Shown: positions 45,134 to 55,367, counted from the stretch's first letter. The stretch is DNA of 64,000 nt from Streptoalloteichus tenebrarius (GCF_024171885.1 NZ_JAMTCP010000021.1:1-64000); one strand, 5' to 3'. Notes: generated by a model not told the origin, from the sequence alone. Program-made: numbers and translations.

Positions 45134-46663
45134 TCAGGCGCGCCGCGCCAGGTCGCGGGCGTCGAGGTGGCCGAAGGGGCCGTCCTCGCGCCGCAGTCGC
45201 CGCGCCAGCGCGAGGGCCTCGGCCCTGCGGCCCGTGCCCGCGAGGGTGGCCAGCTCCCGGAACCGCGCCGTGTGCCGGTCCGCCCGCTCCCTGGCGTAGC
45301 TCGCGGCGGAGTCCTTGGTGACCATGAAGGCCCAGTCGCTGGACAACGCCAGCAGGGCCTCCCTGACCACCTGGTCCAGCACGGGGTCGCGGTCGGGTCC
45401 GCCAAGTTCGTCCACAGTGGACAGAAGATCGCGCTGGACGCCGGCGCCGGTGGCGACCAGGTCCGCGACCTGCTCGCCGTCCCACACCCGCCAGTCCTTG
45501 CCCGAGCCCCACGAGGAGGCGGGGAGGTCCACCGGGTCGCCGAGGTGACCGGCCTCCACCGCGCCGCGCAACGTGGTGACCCGCACGCCGGCCTCCGGCA
45601 GCGCGGTCAACACCGCCTCCAGCCACTGTGGACCCTCGTGCCACCAGTGCCCGTACAGCTCCGTGTCATAGGCGGCGACCACCATGCCGGGGCGGCCGTG
45701 CCGGTCCGCCAGCGACCGCAGCCGCCGCACCACGACGTCGACGAAGTCCCGGACGTGCTCGCGCACCGCGACCGCCGCGAGCGCGGGCTCGTAGGGCTTC
45801 TTGCGCTCCGGAGGAACGTGCTTGCCGGTGACCCGGCACGGCTTCAGGCCGGAGGGGTGGTCGAAGGTGTGGAAGTCGCGGTAGGCCGCGTGCCCCGGGT
45901 AGCCCGCGCGCGGCGACCACACGCGGTACGTGACGTCGAGATCGCGCCCGAAGCAGATGACGTCGGAATCCCCGACAGTGCGGGCGAAGGCCGTCTCACC
46001 GCGCAGCGAGGGTCCGTCGACCAGGAACCGTCGGACGCCCGCAGCCGCGTAGTCCGCCTCCATGCCCGGCGCGTAGCCGCACTCCGGCGCCCAGATCCCC
46101 TCCGGCCTGGTGCCGACGCGCCACGCCGTGTCGGTCAGACCCGCGCGCAGGGCGAACGAGCGCACCCGCTGGTCCAACAACGGCTGGAAGGGGTGGGTCG
46201 CCGGACCCCCAAGCAGCTCGATGACGCCGGCGTCGACCAACGGCCGCAGCAGGGGGGAGAACCCGTGCCGCCACCGGCTCTCGAACGCGTCGAGGGCGCG
46301 GGTCGCCTGCCGGTGCTCCTCGGCGGCCAGCTCGCGCAGCGCGGGATCGGCCTTCCACCGCCCGCCCCAGCGGGTGGCGGCGAGGTGAGCCCTGGTCCGC
46401 CACGTCCCGAGCCAGTGGTGGAAGTTCCGCAGGCAGTACGGGTCGTCGAGCTGCGCGGCGAGGACCGGGGTCACGCCCAGGGTCAGGACGTCCCGGTGAC
46501 CGCGCTCGGCCATGCGCTCCACGAGGTCGATGACGGGCAGGTAGGAGTGCGCCCACGCCTGGTAGAGCCACTCCTCGCCCACCGGCCACGACCCGTGGTG
46601 CGCCAGCCAGGGCAGGTGGCTGTGCAGCACGAGGCAGAAGCTGCCGACCGGTTCGCGGCTCAC
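45134..46663 (-). CDS. GH57 family 1,4-alpha-glucan branching enzyme-like protein
   Basis: 509 residues of the GH57 type, similar to mycobacterial Rv3031. Motifs: FCLVLHSHLPWLAHHG at the start, GIWAPECGYAPGMEADY where the Glu is the likely nucleophile, and MVVAAYDTELYGHWWHEGP with the likely acid/base Asp. Such enzymes create alpha-1,6 branches in glucans. The GTG overlaps the methyltransferase stop (GTGA). With the GT4 enzyme and methyltransferase it probably builds a branched, methylated glucan distinct from the GlgE/GlgB polymer; the product is inference. Confidence 0.88.
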   Translation of the reverse strand: MSREPVGSFCLVLHSHLPWLAHHGSWPVGEEWLYQAWAHSYLPVIDLVERMAERGHRDVLTLGVTPVLAAQLDDPYCLRNFHHWLGTWRTRAHLAATRWGGRWKADPALRELAAEEHRQATRALDAFESRWRHGFSPLLRPLVDAGVIELLGGPATHPFQPLLDQRVRSFALRAGLTDTAWRVGTRPEGIWAPECGYAPGMEADYAAAGVRRFLVDGPSLRGETAFARTVGDSDVICFGRDLDVTYRVWSPRAGYPGHAAYRDFHTFDHPSGLKPCRVTGKHVPPERKKPYEPALAAVAVREHVRDFVDVVVRRLRSLADRHGRPGMVVAAYDTELYGHWWHEGPQWLEAVLTALPEAGVRVTTLRGAVEAGHLGDPVDLPASSWGSGKDWRVWDGEQVADLVATGAGVQRDLLSTVDELGGPDRDPVLDQVVREALLALSSDWAFMVTKDSAASYARERADRHTARFRELATLAGTGRRAEALALARRLRREDGPFGHLDARDLARRA

Positions 46664-47424
46664 GGCCGCACCGCCACCGCGACGAGGTCCAGGCTCGCGT
46701 CGAGGTCCCGCTCGCTGATCTCGAAGTCCGACGTGGACACCGAGGCCACGTCGGCGAGCAGGGCCGGCGGCCACGGCCCGCCGGAGAGCGCGACGGCGAC
46801 CTGCGCGTCGATGATCGAGCCCCCGTGTGCCGCGTCCAGCTCGCGCAGCCGGGGGCCGTGGCGCAGCCCGGCCAGCGTCTCGACGCGGAAGCCGGCCCCG
46901 CGCACCAGCTCGTCGAGTTCGGCGGGGGACAGCTCCCTGGTGTGGAAGGGGTTGAGCGGGGTGTCCCTGCCGGGGGAGAAGGTGATGCGGTTCGGCGTGG
47001 TCACCACGAGCCGGCCGCCGGGGCGCAGCACCCTGGCGCACTCCAGGAGGAACCCCTCCTGGTCCCACAGGTGCTCGATCACCTGGAGGTTCGCCACGAC
47101 GTCCACCGAGGCCGACGGCAACGGCAGGCTCGCCAGGTTGCCCCGGACCACGCGGAGCTGGGGGTACCGGCGGGCGACGTGGGCGGCGGTCAGCTCGTCG
47201 TAGTCGAGGGCGATCACCTCGTCGGCCACGCCCGCGATCAGCGCCGCGCCGTAGCCCTCCCCGCAGCCGGCCTCCAGGACGCGCGCGCCCGCGCAGTACG
47301 GCAGCAGCGCCTCGTACGCCGCCTCGTGCCGACGGAACCAGTAGTTCTCCTCGGGCACACCGGGCACTGTGCGCTCCCCGGTGAGCGGCAGTGGCTCGAC
47401 GGGGTCCATCGGCTGCGGGGTCAC
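46660..47424 (-). CDS. SAM-dependent methyltransferase (methylglucan cluster type)
   Basis: 254 residues. SAM motif I VLEAGCGEGYGAALIAG, then VIALDYDELTAAHV, DVVANLQVIEHLWDQ and RVLRPGGRLVVTTPNR. Equivalent in position and type to mycobacterial Rv3030, thought to act in methylglucose polysaccharide synthesis. GTG at 47424: TACCCT lies 7 nt upstream, a leaderless start. First gene of the minus-strand pair with the GH57 gene and divergent from etfB. Confidence 0.86.
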   Translation of the reverse strand: MTPQPMDPVEPLPLTGERTVPGVPEENYWFRRHEAAYEALLPYCAGARVLEAGCGEGYGAALIAGVADEVIALDYDELTAAHVARRYPQLRVVRGNLASLPLPSASVDVVANLQVIEHLWDQEGFLLECARVLRPGGRLVVTTPNRITFSPGRDTPLNPFHTRELSPAELDELVRGAGFRVETLAGLRHGPRLRELDAAHGGSIIDAQVAVALSGGPWPPALLADVASVSTSDFEISERDLDASLDLVAVAVRP

Positions 47425-47540
47425 GGGGCGGAGGGTAACCGTGGGGACGCCGTCACCTGCTCGATCGGGTAGCGTCCGACGGCGTCCGCCTAGGTGAGCA
47501 CCATCACGCCATCCGGGCGCTTGCCGCCGTTTGCGCCCCC

Positions 47541-47556
47541 GCTACTGGTCAGTAAC
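47541..47556. promoter_or_regulatory. Candidate operator upstream of etfBA
   Basis: GCTACTG-gt-CAGTAAC, an imperfect inverted repeat (core TACTG/CAGTA) about 115 bp before etfB and about 115 bp before the divergent methyltransferase gene. The shape suits a TetR-type fatty-acid-degradation regulator, but the binding protein is not known. Confidence 0.45.
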
Positions 47557-47670
47557 ATCGGGGTGGTCGAGGCCACCGTGCCACACCGGCGCCTGACGTG
47601 GCAGGGTCGGTCGAACATCCGGCCTTGAGCCGTCAACGCGCCGCAGTCCGCAGGAGGTCGAAGGGGACCC

Positions 47671-48453
47671 ATGAACATCGTCGTCCTGGTCAAGCAAGTG
47701 CCCGACACCAACTCCGAGCGCAGGCTGACCGACTCAGACCACACCCTGGACCGCGCGTCCGCGGACGTCGTGCTCGACGAGATCAACGAGCGCGCCGTGG
47801 AGGAGGCCCTTCGGCTCCAGGAGGCCCACGGCGGCGAGGTCACCGTCGTCACGATGGGCCCGGACAGCGCGACCGACGCGCTGCGCAAGGCGCTGTCGAT
47901 GGGCGCCGACAAGGCGGTGCACCTCAGCGACGCGGCCCTGCACGGCTCGGACGCGGTGCAGACCGCGCGGGCACTGGCCAAGGTGATCGGCACCGTCGAG
48001 GGCGTGGACCTGGTGCTGGCCGGCAACGAGGCCACCGACGGCCGGATGGGCGCGGTGCCCGCGATGGTCGCCGAGGTGCTGGGCCTGCCCGCGCTGACCC
48101 ACGCGCGCAAGGTCGAGGTCGACGGCAGCACCGTGCGGGTCGAGCGGGAGACCGACGAGGGCGTGGCCTTCGTCGAGGCCGCCCTGCCCGCCCTGGTGAG
48201 CGTCGGCGAGAAGATCAACGAGCCGCGCTACCCGTCGTTCAAGGGCATCATGGCCGCCAAGAAGAAGCCGGTGACCACGCTCGGCCTCGCCGACGCCGGC
48301 ATCGACGCCGCCGAGGTCGGCCTGGCCAACGCCGCCACCACCGTGGTGGAGGCCGCGCCGAAGCCGCCGCGCTCGGGCGGCCAGAAGGTCGAGGACGCCG
48401 GCGACGGCGGCGTCAGGATCGCCGAGTTCCTGGCAGCCCAGAAGCTCATCTGA
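47671..48453 (+). CDS. etfB: Electron transfer flavoprotein, beta subunit
   Basis: 260 residues. Starts MNIVVLVKQVPDTNSERRL, with DEINERAVEEALRLQEAHGG, VDLVLAGNEATDGRMGAVPAMVAE and IKF-like INEPRYPSFKGIMAAKKKP, the ETF-beta signature. With the alpha subunit it carries electrons from acyl-CoA and other dehydrogenases to the ETF dehydrogenase. The mycobacterial counterpart is FixA (Rv3029c). GAGG-type site before the ATG; 27 bp gap to etfA. Confidence 0.96.
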   Translation: MNIVVLVKQVPDTNSERRLTDSDHTLDRASADVVLDEINERAVEEALRLQEAHGGEVTVVTMGPDSATDALRKALSMGADKAVHLSDAALHGSDAVQTARALAKVIGTVEGVDLVLAGNEATDGRMGAVPAMVAEVLGLPALTHARKVEVDGSTVRVERETDEGVAFVEAALPALVSVGEKINEPRYPSFKGIMAAKKKPVTTLGLADAGIDAAEVGLANAATTVVEAAPKPPRSGGQKVEDAGDGGVRIAEFLAAQKLI

Positions 48454-48480
48454 CGACGCAGCGAGGAGGAGAACAAGCCA

Positions 48481-49440
48481 ATGTCCGAGGTTCTGGTCCT
48501 CGTTGACCACGTCGACGGCGAGGTCAAGAAGGTCACCTTCGAGCTGCTGTCCGCGGCCCGCCGGCTCGGCGAGCCCGCCGCCGTGGTGGTCGGCGCCCCC
48601 GGCTCGGCCGCCAAGGCCAAGGAGTCCCTGGCCCGCTTCGGCGCCGCCAAGGTCTACGTGGCCGAGTCCGACGAGGCGGCCAGCCTGCTGGTGACGCCCA
48701 AGGTGGACGTGCTGGCCGCCCTGGTCGGCAGCGCCTCGCCGGCCGCCGTGCTGGTCTCGGCCACCGCCGAGGGCAAGGAGGTCGCCGGCCGGCTCGCGGT
48801 CCGCGTGGGCTCCGGCGTGCTGGCCGACGTCGTCGACCTCGACGGCGAGGGCGTGGCCACCCAGTCCGTGTTCGGCGGCGCCTACACCGTGAAGGCCAAG
48901 GTGACCACCGGCGTGCCGGTGATCAGCGTGCGGCCCGGCGCGGTCGAGGCCGAGGAGGCGGCCGGCGCCGCCGCCGAGGAGACCGTCGAGGTCCCCTCGG
49001 TCGACCCGGCCAGGGCGGTGCGGATCACCCGGCGCGAGCCGGTGACCGGCGGCGACCGCCCCGAACTCACCGAGGCGTCCGTGGTCGTCTCCGGCGGCCG
49101 CGGCGTGGGCAGCGCCGACAACTTCGCCCTGGTGGAGAAGCTGGCCGACGTGCTCGGTGGCGCCGTGGGCGCCTCCAGGGCCGCGGTGGACTCGGGCTAC
49201 TACCCGCACCAGTTCCAGGTCGGCCAGACCGGCAAGACGGTCGCCCCGCAGCTCTACATCGCGCTGGGCATCTCCGGCGCGATCCAGCACCGGGCCGGCA
49301 TGCAGACCTCGAAGACGATCGTCGCGGTGAACAAGGACCCCGAGGCGCCCATCTTCGAGATCGCCGACTTCGGCGTGGTGGGCGACCTGTTCCAGGTCGC
49401 TCCGCAGCTCACCGAGGAGATCACCAAGCGCAGGGGCTGA
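48481..49440 (+). CDS. etfA: Electron transfer flavoprotein, alpha subunit
   Basis: 319 residues. N-terminal domain [19 protein letters not shown]-terminal FAD domain with [57 protein letters not shown] and [13 protein letters not shown], the textbook ETF-alpha series. Preceded by GAGGAGGAG. Terminator follows at 49462. Counterpart of mycobacterial FixB (Rv3028c). Confidence 0.97.
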   Translation: MSEVLVLVDHVDGEVKKVTFELLSAARRLGEPAAVVVGAPGSAAKAKESLARFGAAKVYVAESDEAASLLVTPKVDVLAALVGSASPAAVLVSATAEGKEVAGRLAVRVGSGVLADVVDLDGEGVATQSVFGGAYTVKAKVTTGVPVISVRPGAVEAEEAAGAAAEETVEVPSVDPARAVRITRREPVTGGDRPELTEASVVVSGGRGVGSADNFALVEKLADVLGGAVGASRAAVDSGYYPHQFQVGQTGKTVAPQLYIALGISGAIQHRAGMQTSKTIVAVNKDPEAPIFEIADFGVVGDLFQVAPQLTEEITKRRG

Positions 49441-49461
49441 TTCCCGGCCCGCGCGAGCGGT

Positions 49462-49494
49462 GGGGAGGCTTCCGTCGACGGCGGAAGCCTCCCC
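49462..49494 (+). terminator. Terminator of etfBA
   Basis: GGGGAGGCTTCCG (49462-49474) pairs over 13 bp with 49482-49494, 7-nt loop. A further small hairpin (ATCCCTGA 49571-49578 with 49588-49595) lies in the AT-richer leader of the next gene. Confidence 0.85.
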
Positions 49495-49666
49495 GCTGTG
49501 CATTCGGGGTAACGGAAATCCGGAAGGGTGTTAACCCGCACGGGGTATTGCGTGATTCTCCCTGGGGAAGATCCCTGATCCTTTCGGTCAGGGATTCACC
49601 GATATTCCACCGACACGTCATCGAAGGGGCTTCCATACGGGCGGAGGTAACCGGTAAACCGGGGTC

Positions 49667-50449
49667 ATGACGCAGTCGCAGGTGCTGGTGAGCTCCGCAG
49701 ACGCGGGAGCCGAGCAGTCGCAAGGCGCCCCGCGTTACTCGCTGCTCGTGGCACGGAAGACCGAGGAGGTCCTGGCCGCGCAGCGGTTGCGCCACCGGGT
49801 CTTCGCCGAGGAAATGGGGGCGACGTTGCACTCCCGGGAACCGGGGGTGGACGTTGACGAGTTCGACGAGTTCTGTGATCACCTGGTGGTCAGGGAGGAC
49901 ACCACCGGGGAGATCGTCGGCACCTACCGGATGCTGCCGCCGGAGCGCGCGGCCGAGGCGGGTCGCCTGTACTCCGAGACCGAATTCGATCTCGGTTCGC
50001 TGGCCGCGCTGCGGCCGGCCGTCGTGGAGGCGGGACGGTCCTGCGTCCACCCCGACCACCGCACGGGCGCGGTGGTCAGCCTGGTGTGGGCCGGCATCGG
50101 GCGCTACATGCTCCTGTCCGGCCACAGCCACCTCGCCGGGTGCGCGTCCGTGCCGCTGCGCGACGGCGGCGCGACGGCGGCCGGCGTGTGGGACCTGGTG
50201 CGCGCCAAGCACTACGCGCCCGAGGAGTACCGGGTCCGCCCCCTCAACCCGTGGGACGTCGACGCGGTGGAGCGGCCGGCCCGTACGGTCGTCCCGCCGC
50301 TGCTGAAGGGGTACCTGCGGTTGGGCGCGTGGGTGTGCGGCCGGCCCGCCTACGACCCGGACTTCGAGGTCGCCGACCTGTTCATCCTGCTGTCCCTGGA
50401 GCGCGTGGACCCGAGGTACCTGCGCTTCTTCCTCGGGGAGATGGCGTGA
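49667..50449 (+). CDS. GNAT acyltransferase, OlsB-like
   Basis: 260-residue acyltransferase of the ornithine N-acyltransferase/putative hemolysin group. Key stretches: LRHRVFAEEMGA, DVDEFDEFCDHLVV, VGTYRMLPPERA, VEAGRSCVHPDHR and WAGIGRYML with the acyl-carrier contact region. In characterised OlsB, a 3-hydroxyacyl-ACP is joined to ornithine. The next gene, overlapping by GTGA, is a PlsC-type acyltransferase, the equivalent of OlsA, so together they could make an ornithine-type lipid. The same pair occurs at Rv3027c-Rv3026c without an assigned lipid. Confidence 0.82.
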   Translation: MTQSQVLVSSADAGAEQSQGAPRYSLLVARKTEEVLAAQRLRHRVFAEEMGATLHSREPGVDVDEFDEFCDHLVVREDTTGEIVGTYRMLPPERAAEAGRLYSETEFDLGSLAALRPAVVEAGRSCVHPDHRTGAVVSLVWAGIGRYMLLSGHSHLAGCASVPLRDGGATAAGVWDLVRAKHYAPEEYRVRPLNPWDVDAVERPARTVVPPLLKGYLRLGAWVCGRPAYDPDFEVADLFILLSLERVDPRYLRFFLGEMA

Positions 50450-51330
50450 GCCACGCGGTGCTGGCGCCGCCGGCGCCCGGCAGCCACCCGTGGATGCCGG
50501 TGTCGCCGTGCGGCGACCACTGCCTGCCCGGCCCCGGGGAGGAGCCACGGGTGGGGGCGGCGCGCCGGGCGCTGCGGCTCGGCGCGCTGTTCCTGGTGAT
50601 GCTGTCCGGGGTGCCGATCGCGGTGGTCTACCCGGTGCTCGGGGCGCGGGGCAGGCAGTGGCTGGCCCGCGCCTGGTTCCGCACGGTGCTGCGCGCCGTG
50701 GGCGTCCGGCTGGTCGTCCAGGGAGAACGCCGGTTCGCCGCCAGGGGGCGGGGCGCGCTCGTGGTCAGCAACCACTGCTCCTGGCTGGACATCGTCGCGT
50801 TGGACGCGGTGCAGCCGGTGCGCATGCTCGCCAAGCGCGAGGTGCGGAAGTGGCCGGTCGTCGGGTGGTTCGCCGCCGTCGCCGGCTCGGTGTTCGTGGA
50901 CAGGGAGCGGCTGAGCACGCTGCCCGCGACCGTCGACGACCTCGCCGCCGTGCTGCGGGAGGGCGGGCTGGTCGGCGTGTTCCCCGAGGGCACCACGTGG
51001 TGCGGCGCGGCGTCCGGCCGCTACCGCAGCGCGCCCTTCCAGGCCGCGCTCGACGCCGACGTCCCGGTCCGGCCGGTGATGGTGCGCTACCTCGTCGGCG
51101 GCGCGCCCACCAGGTCGGTGGCCTTCGTCGGCACGGACACGCTGTGGCACTCGGTGCGGCGGGTCGTCGGCCTGCGGGGCCTGGTCGTGGAGGTCGAGCC
51201 GCTGCCGGAGCTGCCGGCCCGGTCCGCGCCCGACCGCAGGGCGCTGGCCGCCCTGGCGCAACAGCTCGTCGCGGCCGCGACCCGTCGGGGCGACGCCCCG
51301 GGACCGCGCCCGGAGCGCGCCGCGGCCTGA
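50446..51330 (+). CDS. PlsC family 1-acyl-glycerophosphate/lyso-lipid acyltransferase
   Basis: 294 residues. Acyltransferase box NHCSWLDIVALD (H-x4-D), substrate-binding VFVDRERLST and GVFPEGTTW. One membrane segment near residues 45-65 (LGALFLVMLSGVPIAVVYPVL). GTG start overlaps the GNAT stop. Either a general lysophosphatidate acyltransferase or the O-acyltransferase of an aminolipid; context favours the latter but does not prove it. Confidence 0.88.
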   Translation: MSHAVLAPPAPGSHPWMPVSPCGDHCLPGPGEEPRVGAARRALRLGALFLVMLSGVPIAVVYPVLGARGRQWLARAWFRTVLRAVGVRLVVQGERRFAARGRGALVVSNHCSWLDIVALDAVQPVRMLAKREVRKWPVVGWFAAVAGSVFVDRERLSTLPATVDDLAAVLREGGLVGVFPEGTTWCGAASGRYRSAPFQAALDADVPVRPVMVRYLVGGAPTRSVAFVGTDTLWHSVRRVVGLRGLVVEVEPLPELPARSAPDRRALAALAQQLVAAATRRGDAPGPRPERAAA

Positions 51331-51497
51331 CCGGCGACGCCCCCGCCGGCGACGACGCCTCCGTGCGGCGTGCCCCGGCCTGGTCCGGACGCGCCACACG
51401 GACACCGCCGGACGGCGGAGCGGACTCCGCGGGGTGGCCCAGATGTGGCGAAGAATCCACTGGACCTCCAGAGGGGTGGAGGTGTGAGAGTGTCGCG

Positions 51498-52850
51498 GTG
51501 ACCTCGACGACCCCCACCCGTGACAGTGCCCTGTGGGCGCCTGACCGCAGATTCGTGACCATAGCCCTGTTCCTGCTGGTCACCCTGGCCGCGTTCGAGG
51601 GGATGAGCCTGGGCACGGCCCTCCCGACGATCGTGGCGGACCTGCACGGCGAGGCGCTGTACGCGTGGCCGTTCGTCTCCTTCCTGGCGGCGAGCGTCGT
51701 CGGCACCGTCCTGTCCGGACGGATCAGCGACAGGTGGGGACCGGTGCCCGCGCTCGTCGTGGGGCCGGTGCTGTTCCTCGTGGGGCTGGTGATCGCCGGG
51801 CTGGCCCCGTCGATGGTCGTGCTGCTCGTCGGCAGGGTGCTCCAGGGCGCGGGCAGCGGCGCCCAGGTGGTGGCGCTCTACGTGATGATCGCCCAGGTCT
51901 ACCCGGAGCGGGACCGGCCGGCCGCGTTCGGCGTGCTCTCCGCGGCGTGGGTGATCCCCTCCCTGATCGGCCCGACCGTGGCCGGGCTGCTCACCCAGCA
52001 CCTGAGCTGGCGGTGGGTGTTCCTCAGCCTGGCCCCGCTGGTGGCCGTCGGCGTGGCCATGCTGACGCCGGCGCTGCGCCAGCTCGGCATCCGTCGGGAC
52101 GGGACGGGCAGCGACGAGGCGTGGTGGCGGCTGCCGCTGGCGGCCGTGGCCGCCGCGGTCGGGCTGTCCGCGCTGACCTGGGGCGCGCAGCACCCGTCGC
52201 TCGGGTCCGCGGTCCTCGTCGTCGCCGGACTGGTCGTGCTCGTGCCCGCGTTGCGGCGGTTGCTGCCGGCCGGCACGCTCTCCGGCCGGCAGGGGCTGCC
52301 GGTGACGATCCTGTCCAGGGGCCTGATCGCCGGCGTGTTCTTCGCCGTCGAGGCGTACGTCCCGCTGACGCTCAGCTCGGTCCACGGCTTCTCGCCGGCC
52401 ATGGCCGGCGTGCCGCTCACCATCGGCTCGCTCGGCTGGTCGGCCGCGTCGATGTGGCAGGCCCGCAGGCAGGGGCGGCCCGAGATCCGCATCCGCAACG
52501 GGTTCCTGCTGGTGGCGGTGGCCGCCGCCGGCGTGGTGATCGTCGCCCCCGACTGGGGCCAGCCGTGGGCGGTGGTGCCGCTGTGGCTGGTCGCCGGCGC
52601 CGGCATGGGCCTGGCGATGCCCAGCATCAGCGTCCGCACCATCGCGCTGTCCGCCGAGGGGGAGCAGGGCGCGAACTCGGCCGCGCTCCAGGTGTGCGAC
52701 ATGCTCGGGACGGCGTGCCTGATCGGCCTGGGCGGCGCGCTCGTGGGGACGCTGGCCTCCACCGCCCACCCCACGGCGGCGGTGATCCCGTTCGACCTGG
52801 CGATGGCCGTGGTCGCGCTGGTCGGCGCGGTGCTGGTCAGCCGGAAATGA
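51498..52850 (+). CDS. MFS transporter
   Basis: 450 residues with about 12-14 hydrophobic segments. [17 protein letters not shown] at the first helix, [15 protein letters not shown] (motif A) and [20 protein letters not shown] (motif B) place it near the DHA2/DHA1 drug transporters. GTG at 51498; GAGAGT sits 6 nt upstream, consistent with a leaderless transcript. It interrupts the order otherwise shared with mycobacteria between the PlsC gene and iscS. Substrate unknown. Confidence 0.85.
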   Translation: MTSTTPTRDSALWAPDRRFVTIALFLLVTLAAFEGMSLGTALPTIVADLHGEALYAWPFVSFLAASVVGTVLSGRISDRWGPVPALVVGPVLFLVGLVIAGLAPSMVVLLVGRVLQGAGSGAQVVALYVMIAQVYPERDRPAAFGVLSAAWVIPSLIGPTVAGLLTQHLSWRWVFLSLAPLVAVGVAMLTPALRQLGIRRDGTGSDEAWWRLPLAAVAAAVGLSALTWGAQHPSLGSAVLVVAGLVVLVPALRRLLPAGTLSGRQGLPVTILSRGLIAGVFFAVEAYVPLTLSSVHGFSPAMAGVPLTIGSLGWSAASMWQARRQGRPEIRIRNGFLLVAVAAAGVVIVAPDWGQPWAVVPLWLVAGAGMGLAMPSISVRTIALSAEGEQGANSAALQVCDMLGTACLIGLGGALVGTLASTAHPTAAVIPFDLAMAVVALVGAVLVSRK

Positions 52851-52926
52851 CGCTGCTCACGCGGGCGGCGGCGGGCGGTCCCGCGCGTTCCTGACCGCCA
52901 CCGGATCGGACTACCCTGGTTCCACG

Positions 52927-54213
52927 ATGACGTATCTCGACCACGCGGCCACCACGCCGATGCTGCCCTCGGCGGTGGCGGCGATGAGCGAGGCGTTGGC
53001 CAACTCCGGCAACGCCTCGTCGCTGCACACCTCCGGCAGGAGGGCGCGCAGGGCGGTCGAGGAGGCGCGGGAGGACGTCGCGCTGGCGCTGGGCGCCCGG
53101 CCGTCCGAAGTGATCTTCACCGGCGGCGGCACGGAGAGCGACAACCTCGCGGTCAAGGGCATCTACTGGGCGCGCAGGGACGCCGACCCGCGCCGCCGCC
53201 GCGTGCTGGCCTCGGCCGTGGAGCACCACGCGGTGCTGGACGCGGTGCGGTGGCTGGCCGACCGGGAGGGCGCCGAGGTCACCTGGCTGGAGGTCGACCG
53301 GCACGGCCGGGTGCGGCCGGAGGTGCTGCGGGAGGCCGTCGAACGCGACCCGGACTCCGTCGCCCTCGTCTCGGTGATGTGGGCGAACAACGAGGTCGGC
53401 ACGGTCAACCCGATCGCGGAGCTGGCCGAGGTCGCGCACGAGCACGGCATCCCGCTGCACACCGACGCGGTGCAGGCCGTCGGCGCGCTGCCCGTCGACT
53501 TCGCCGCGAGCGGGGCGGACGCGCTCACGCTCACGGGGCACAAGCTGGGCGGGCCGCACGGGGCCGGCGCCCTGTTGCTTGGCAGGAACACCCCGTGCGT
53601 CCCCCTGCTCCACGGCGGCGGGCAGGAGCGGGACGTGCGGTCGGGCACGCTGGACGTGCCCGGGATTGTGGGGCTGGCCGTCGCGGTGCGCGAGGCCGTC
53701 GCGGCCCGCCCGACCTGGGCGGAGGAGGCGGGGCGGCTGCGGGACGCGCTCGTCGACGCCGTCCGCGCGGCGGTGCCGGACGTCGTGGTGAACGGCGACC
53801 CCGACCCGGCTGGCCGGCTCCCGGGCGTCGCGCACTTCACCTTCGCCGGCTGCGAGGGCGACAGCCTGCTGATGCTGCTGGACGCCAGGGGGATCGAGTG
53901 CTCGACGGGCTCGGCCTGCACCGCCGGGGTCGCGCAGGCCAGCCATGTGCTGCTGGCGATGGGCGTGGACCCGGTGACGGCCCGCGGCTCGCTGCGGTTC
54001 TCGTTCGGGCACACGTCCACCGCGGCCGACGTGGACGCCGTGCGCGCGGCGATCGGCCCGGTGGTGGAACGGGCGCGCAACGCGGGGCTGGCCGGGCTGC
54101 GCCGCTCGGCGGCGGCCGGGGTGGCGGCTCCCGCGGCGGCCCCCGGGGAGGGCACGGCGGAAGGCGCGGAGGCCGCGGGGACCGTGGCCGCTGGGAACAC
54201 GGGGGAGGCGTGA
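52927..54213 (+). CDS. iscS: Cysteine desulfurase (IscS/NifS type)
   Basis: Pyridoxal phosphate enzyme delivering sulfur from cysteine, here most likely to MnmA for tRNA thiolation. 428 residues: [30 protein letters not shown]-type [27 protein letters not shown] with the cofactor Lys206, and [12 protein letters not shown] with the persulfide Cys325. An Ala/Glu/Gly-rich tail of about 40 residues extends beyond the usual end. ATG has TACCCT 9 nt upstream and almost no leader. Stop abuts the mnmA start. Confidence 0.95.
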   Translation: MTYLDHAATTPMLPSAVAAMSEALANSGNASSLHTSGRRARRAVEEAREDVALALGARPSEVIFTGGGTESDNLAVKGIYWARRDADPRRRRVLASAVEHHAVLDAVRWLADREGAEVTWLEVDRHGRVRPEVLREAVERDPDSVALVSVMWANNEVGTVNPIAELAEVAHEHGIPLHTDAVQAVGALPVDFAASGADALTLTGHKLGGPHGAGALLLGRNTPCVPLLHGGGQERDVRSGTLDVPGIVGLAVAVREAVAARPTWAEEAGRLRDALVDAVRAAVPDVVVNGDPDPAGRLPGVAHFTFAGCEGDSLLMLLDARGIECSTGSACTAGVAQASHVLLAMGVDPVTARGSLRFSFGHTSTAADVDAVRAAIGPVVERARNAGLAGLRRSAAAGVAAPAAAPGEGTAEGAEAAGTVAAGNTGEA

Positions 54214-54218
54214 GGCCG

Positions 54219-55313
54219 GTGCGGGTGTTGGCGGCGATGAGCGGCGGCGTGGACTCCGCGGTGGCGGCGGCCAGGGCGGTGGAGGCCGGACACGACGTGG
54301 TGGGCGTCCACCTGGCGCTGTCGGCCAAGCCGGGGACGCTGCGGACCGGGGCGCGCGGGTGCTGCACGATCGAGGACGCCAGGGACGCGCGCCGGGCCGC
54401 GGACGTGCTCGGCATCCCGTTCTACGTCTGGGACTTCGCGGAGCGGTTCACCGAGCAGGTGGTGGAGGACTTCGTCGCCGAGTACGCGGCGGGCCGCACG
54501 CCCAACCCGTGCCTGCGCTGCAACGAGAAGATCAAGTTCGAGGCGTTGTTGGACAAGGCGCTCGCGCTCGGCTTCGACGCGGTGTGCACGGGCCACTACG
54601 CTCGACTGTCCATTGTGGACGGACGCCCTCGGCTGGCGCGCAGCGCGGACGAGGGCAAGGACCAGTCCTACGTCCTCGCGTCGCTGACCGCCGAGCAGCT
54701 CCGGCACGCGATGTTCCCGCTCGGGGACTCCACCAAGACCGAGGTCAGGGCGGAGGCCGCCCGGCGGGGCCTGGCCGTGGCGGAGAAGCCGGACAGCCAC
54801 GACATCTGCTTCATCCCCGACGGCGACACGCGCCGGTTCCTCACCGACCGGCTCGGCGAGCGGCCGGGCAAGCTGGTCGACGACAGCACCGGCGAGGTGC
54901 TCGGCGAGCACGAGGGCGTGCACGGCTTCACCGTGGGGCAGCGCAAGGGACTGGGCATCGACCAGCCGGCCAGGGACGGCCGCCCCCGTTACGTGCTGTC
55001 GCTGGAGCCGGTGTCCGGCACGGTCCGGGTCGGCGCGGCCGAGCGCCTCGCGGTGACCGGCATCGTCGCCTCGCGCCCGGTGTGGCCCTCCGGGGTCCCG
55101 CTCGACGGACCGGTGGAGTGCGTGGCGCAGGTCCGCGCGCACGGCGGCACCGCTCCCGCCGTGGCCGAGCTGGAGCCGGACGGCGCCCGGCTGGCCGTGC
55201 GGCTGCGCGAGCCGCTGCGCGGTGTCGCGCCCGGGCAGGCCGTGGCCCTGTACCGGCCCGACCCCGCCGGGGACGTCGTGCTGGGCAGCGCCACCATCAC
55301 GGCGACCTCGTGA
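54219..55313 (+). CDS. mnmA: tRNA-specific 2-thiouridylase
   Basis: Installs 2-thiouridine at the wobble position of Lys, Glu and Gln tRNAs. 364 residues: PP-loop [15 protein letters not shown], catalytic Cys98 in [32 protein letters not shown], second Cys197 in [12 protein letters not shown], and the C-terminal [18 protein letters not shown] 54219 is preferred to GTG 54210 because GGGGGAGG ends only 1 nt before the latter. The pairing with iscS matches mycobacterial Rv3025c-Rv3024c and supplies the sulfur donor. Confidence 0.95.
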   Translation: MRVLAAMSGGVDSAVAAARAVEAGHDVVGVHLALSAKPGTLRTGARGCCTIEDARDARRAADVLGIPFYVWDFAERFTEQVVEDFVAEYAAGRTPNPCLRCNEKIKFEALLDKALALGFDAVCTGHYARLSIVDGRPRLARSADEGKDQSYVLASLTAEQLRHAMFPLGDSTKTEVRAEAARRGLAVAEKPDSHDICFIPDGDTRRFLTDRLGERPGKLVDDSTGEVLGEHEGVHGFTVGQRKGLGIDQPARDGRPRYVLSLEPVSGTVRVGAAERLAVTGIVASRPVWPSGVPLDGPVECVAQVRAHGGTAPAVAELEPDGARLAVRLREPLRGVAPGQAVALYRPDPAGDVVLGSATITATS

Positions 55314-55367
55314 CCGACCTCGCGACCGGCTGGGTGGCCGGTCACGCCGGTCGGCTGGCGGGGCCGG

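Noticed and set aside
45114-45138. CCTGACC/GGTCAGG as a terminator between the CMD and GH57 genes
   Set aside because: Only 7 bp and it overlaps the coding end of the GH57 gene; too weak to annotate.
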